Shown here one piece after another: positions 63,387 through 64,000 of a DNA stretch of 64,000 nucleotides; the stretch's first letter is position 1; the number at the start of each line of letters is the position of its first letter. The position numbers and the translations under genes are program-made. Source of the stretch: Telmatactis stephensoni (lineage: Eukaryota > Cnidaria > Anthozoa > Actiniaria > Isophelliidae); the NCBI GenBank assembly GCA_029948255.1, contig JALIZF010001225.1:124001-188000 (forward strand), in the 5' to 3' direction. The notes under the pieces are model-generated. The model searched no databases, was not told the origin of the DNA, and was given only the letters and a program-made list of their open reading frames with translations.

Positions 63387-64000
63387 CTAGCTATCAGCTT
63401 GCAGATCAGAGTAATCACACATTTGACACCTTGCATGGCCTACTGTGCAAGGTTGTTTAATCGAGAGTACAAGGCACCATCTCGTGTTGTTCGGCGCGGT
63501 TGTTGGCGTGTTAATTGGTTTTGTAATTAACTTCGGCAGTTTTCTTAACAGTAGTTGCCTTAAAATAGAAGTTAATCTTTTTGTGTTGTTATCAGATTTA
63601 GTATTGAATTTTTGGGAAAGATTCTCCATCCATCTTACAGTAGCTTTTATCAAGAACTACCAGCCTCTTTCCTCCATGGTTCACTACTTTAGTTTTATTC
63701 TATAAAAGATACCTTGCTTCATAATTTGAGTTGTTATAAGTTACATCATTTCATCGTTTTTGATAATCATTTAATCAGTGCTAAATGATGACACTTCATT
63801 CGTCAATTATATCATTTCTCACTCTTTCCTACACGCGGGTTAGGTCATTTGTTTATTTCTCGTTTATTTATTCATTTATCATTCATTCACTTTCTGATTT
63901 CGACGTTCACTATACGTTTGTCTATCCTTCCATCTATCTATTTATTCTTTTTTTTTTCATTTTTCCATCCACTTCATTTATTCATCCATACATCCCTTCA
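63387..64000. other. Unassigned right edge
   Basis: A minus-strand frame at 63387-63653 (88 codons, with CTVGHARCQMCDYSDL near its end) could be an exon of a gene beyond the window, but it lacks clear splice signals. The last 200 bases are T/C-rich with ATTT- and ATCT-type repeats. Confidence 0.3.

Overview
The window is TE-rich, AT-rich eukaryotic DNA with spliced genes, long introns, many microsatellites and dozens of inverted-repeat elements. The animal-type intron signals, a CR1/L2-like and two R4/Dong-like non-LTR retrotransposons, a Crypton-type recombinase gene and a transposon protein of a kind I associate with cnidarians suggest a metazoan, most likely an anthozoan (coral or sea anemone). 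The taxonomic call is inference.

The backbone, from about 2.5 to 57.5 kb, is a tandem array of four diverged copies (A-D) of one minus-strand gene and its flanks. None of the four shows as a single long ORF. Reassembled from splice sites, the gene has a TATA box, a 5' UTR exon, a signal-peptide exon, two cysteine-rich middle exons and a short cysteine-rich last exon. Intron phases (1, 2, 1) agree between copies and intron 2 has a GC donor. Copy A (2.6-14.6 kb) is open throughout and predicts a 182-residue secreted protein with 14 cysteines after the leader. Copy B (23.8-32.3 kb) has a 4-base insertion and stop in exon 2. Copy C (43.0-45.8 kb) has lost exon 3 and nearly all of exon 2. Copy D (55.2-56.5 kb) has lost most of its last exon to a GGTT microsatellite. 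I do not recognise the protein family.

Mobile DNA fills the introns and spacers. Intron 2 is 112 bp in D. In A it is about 9.5 kb, filled by foldback elements, a CR1/L2 fragment and a 4.5 kb foldback that itself holds a second foldback. In B it is about 6.3 kb, mostly a 5.7 kb element flanked by TTAA that carries a decayed spliced transposon gene. Between copies lie a two-exon, apparently intact Crypton-like tyrosine recombinase gene (19.95-21.5 kb, minus) and an R4/Dong-like retrotransposon with a full 1257-codon ORF sitting inside TAA microsatellites (34.6-38.6 kb). A second R4-like 3' fragment abuts the same microsatellite.

Right of the array is a different neighbourhood. A three-exon plus-strand gene (57.6-61.3 kb) predicts a basic, serine/lysine-rich 411-residue protein, and a possible alternative terminal exon follows it. 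A TATA-driven minus-strand gene start at 63.3 kb encodes a signal peptide with a dibasic pro-region, probably a small secreted peptide precursor. No rRNA gene, convincing tRNA gene, CRISPR array or bacterial operon is present.
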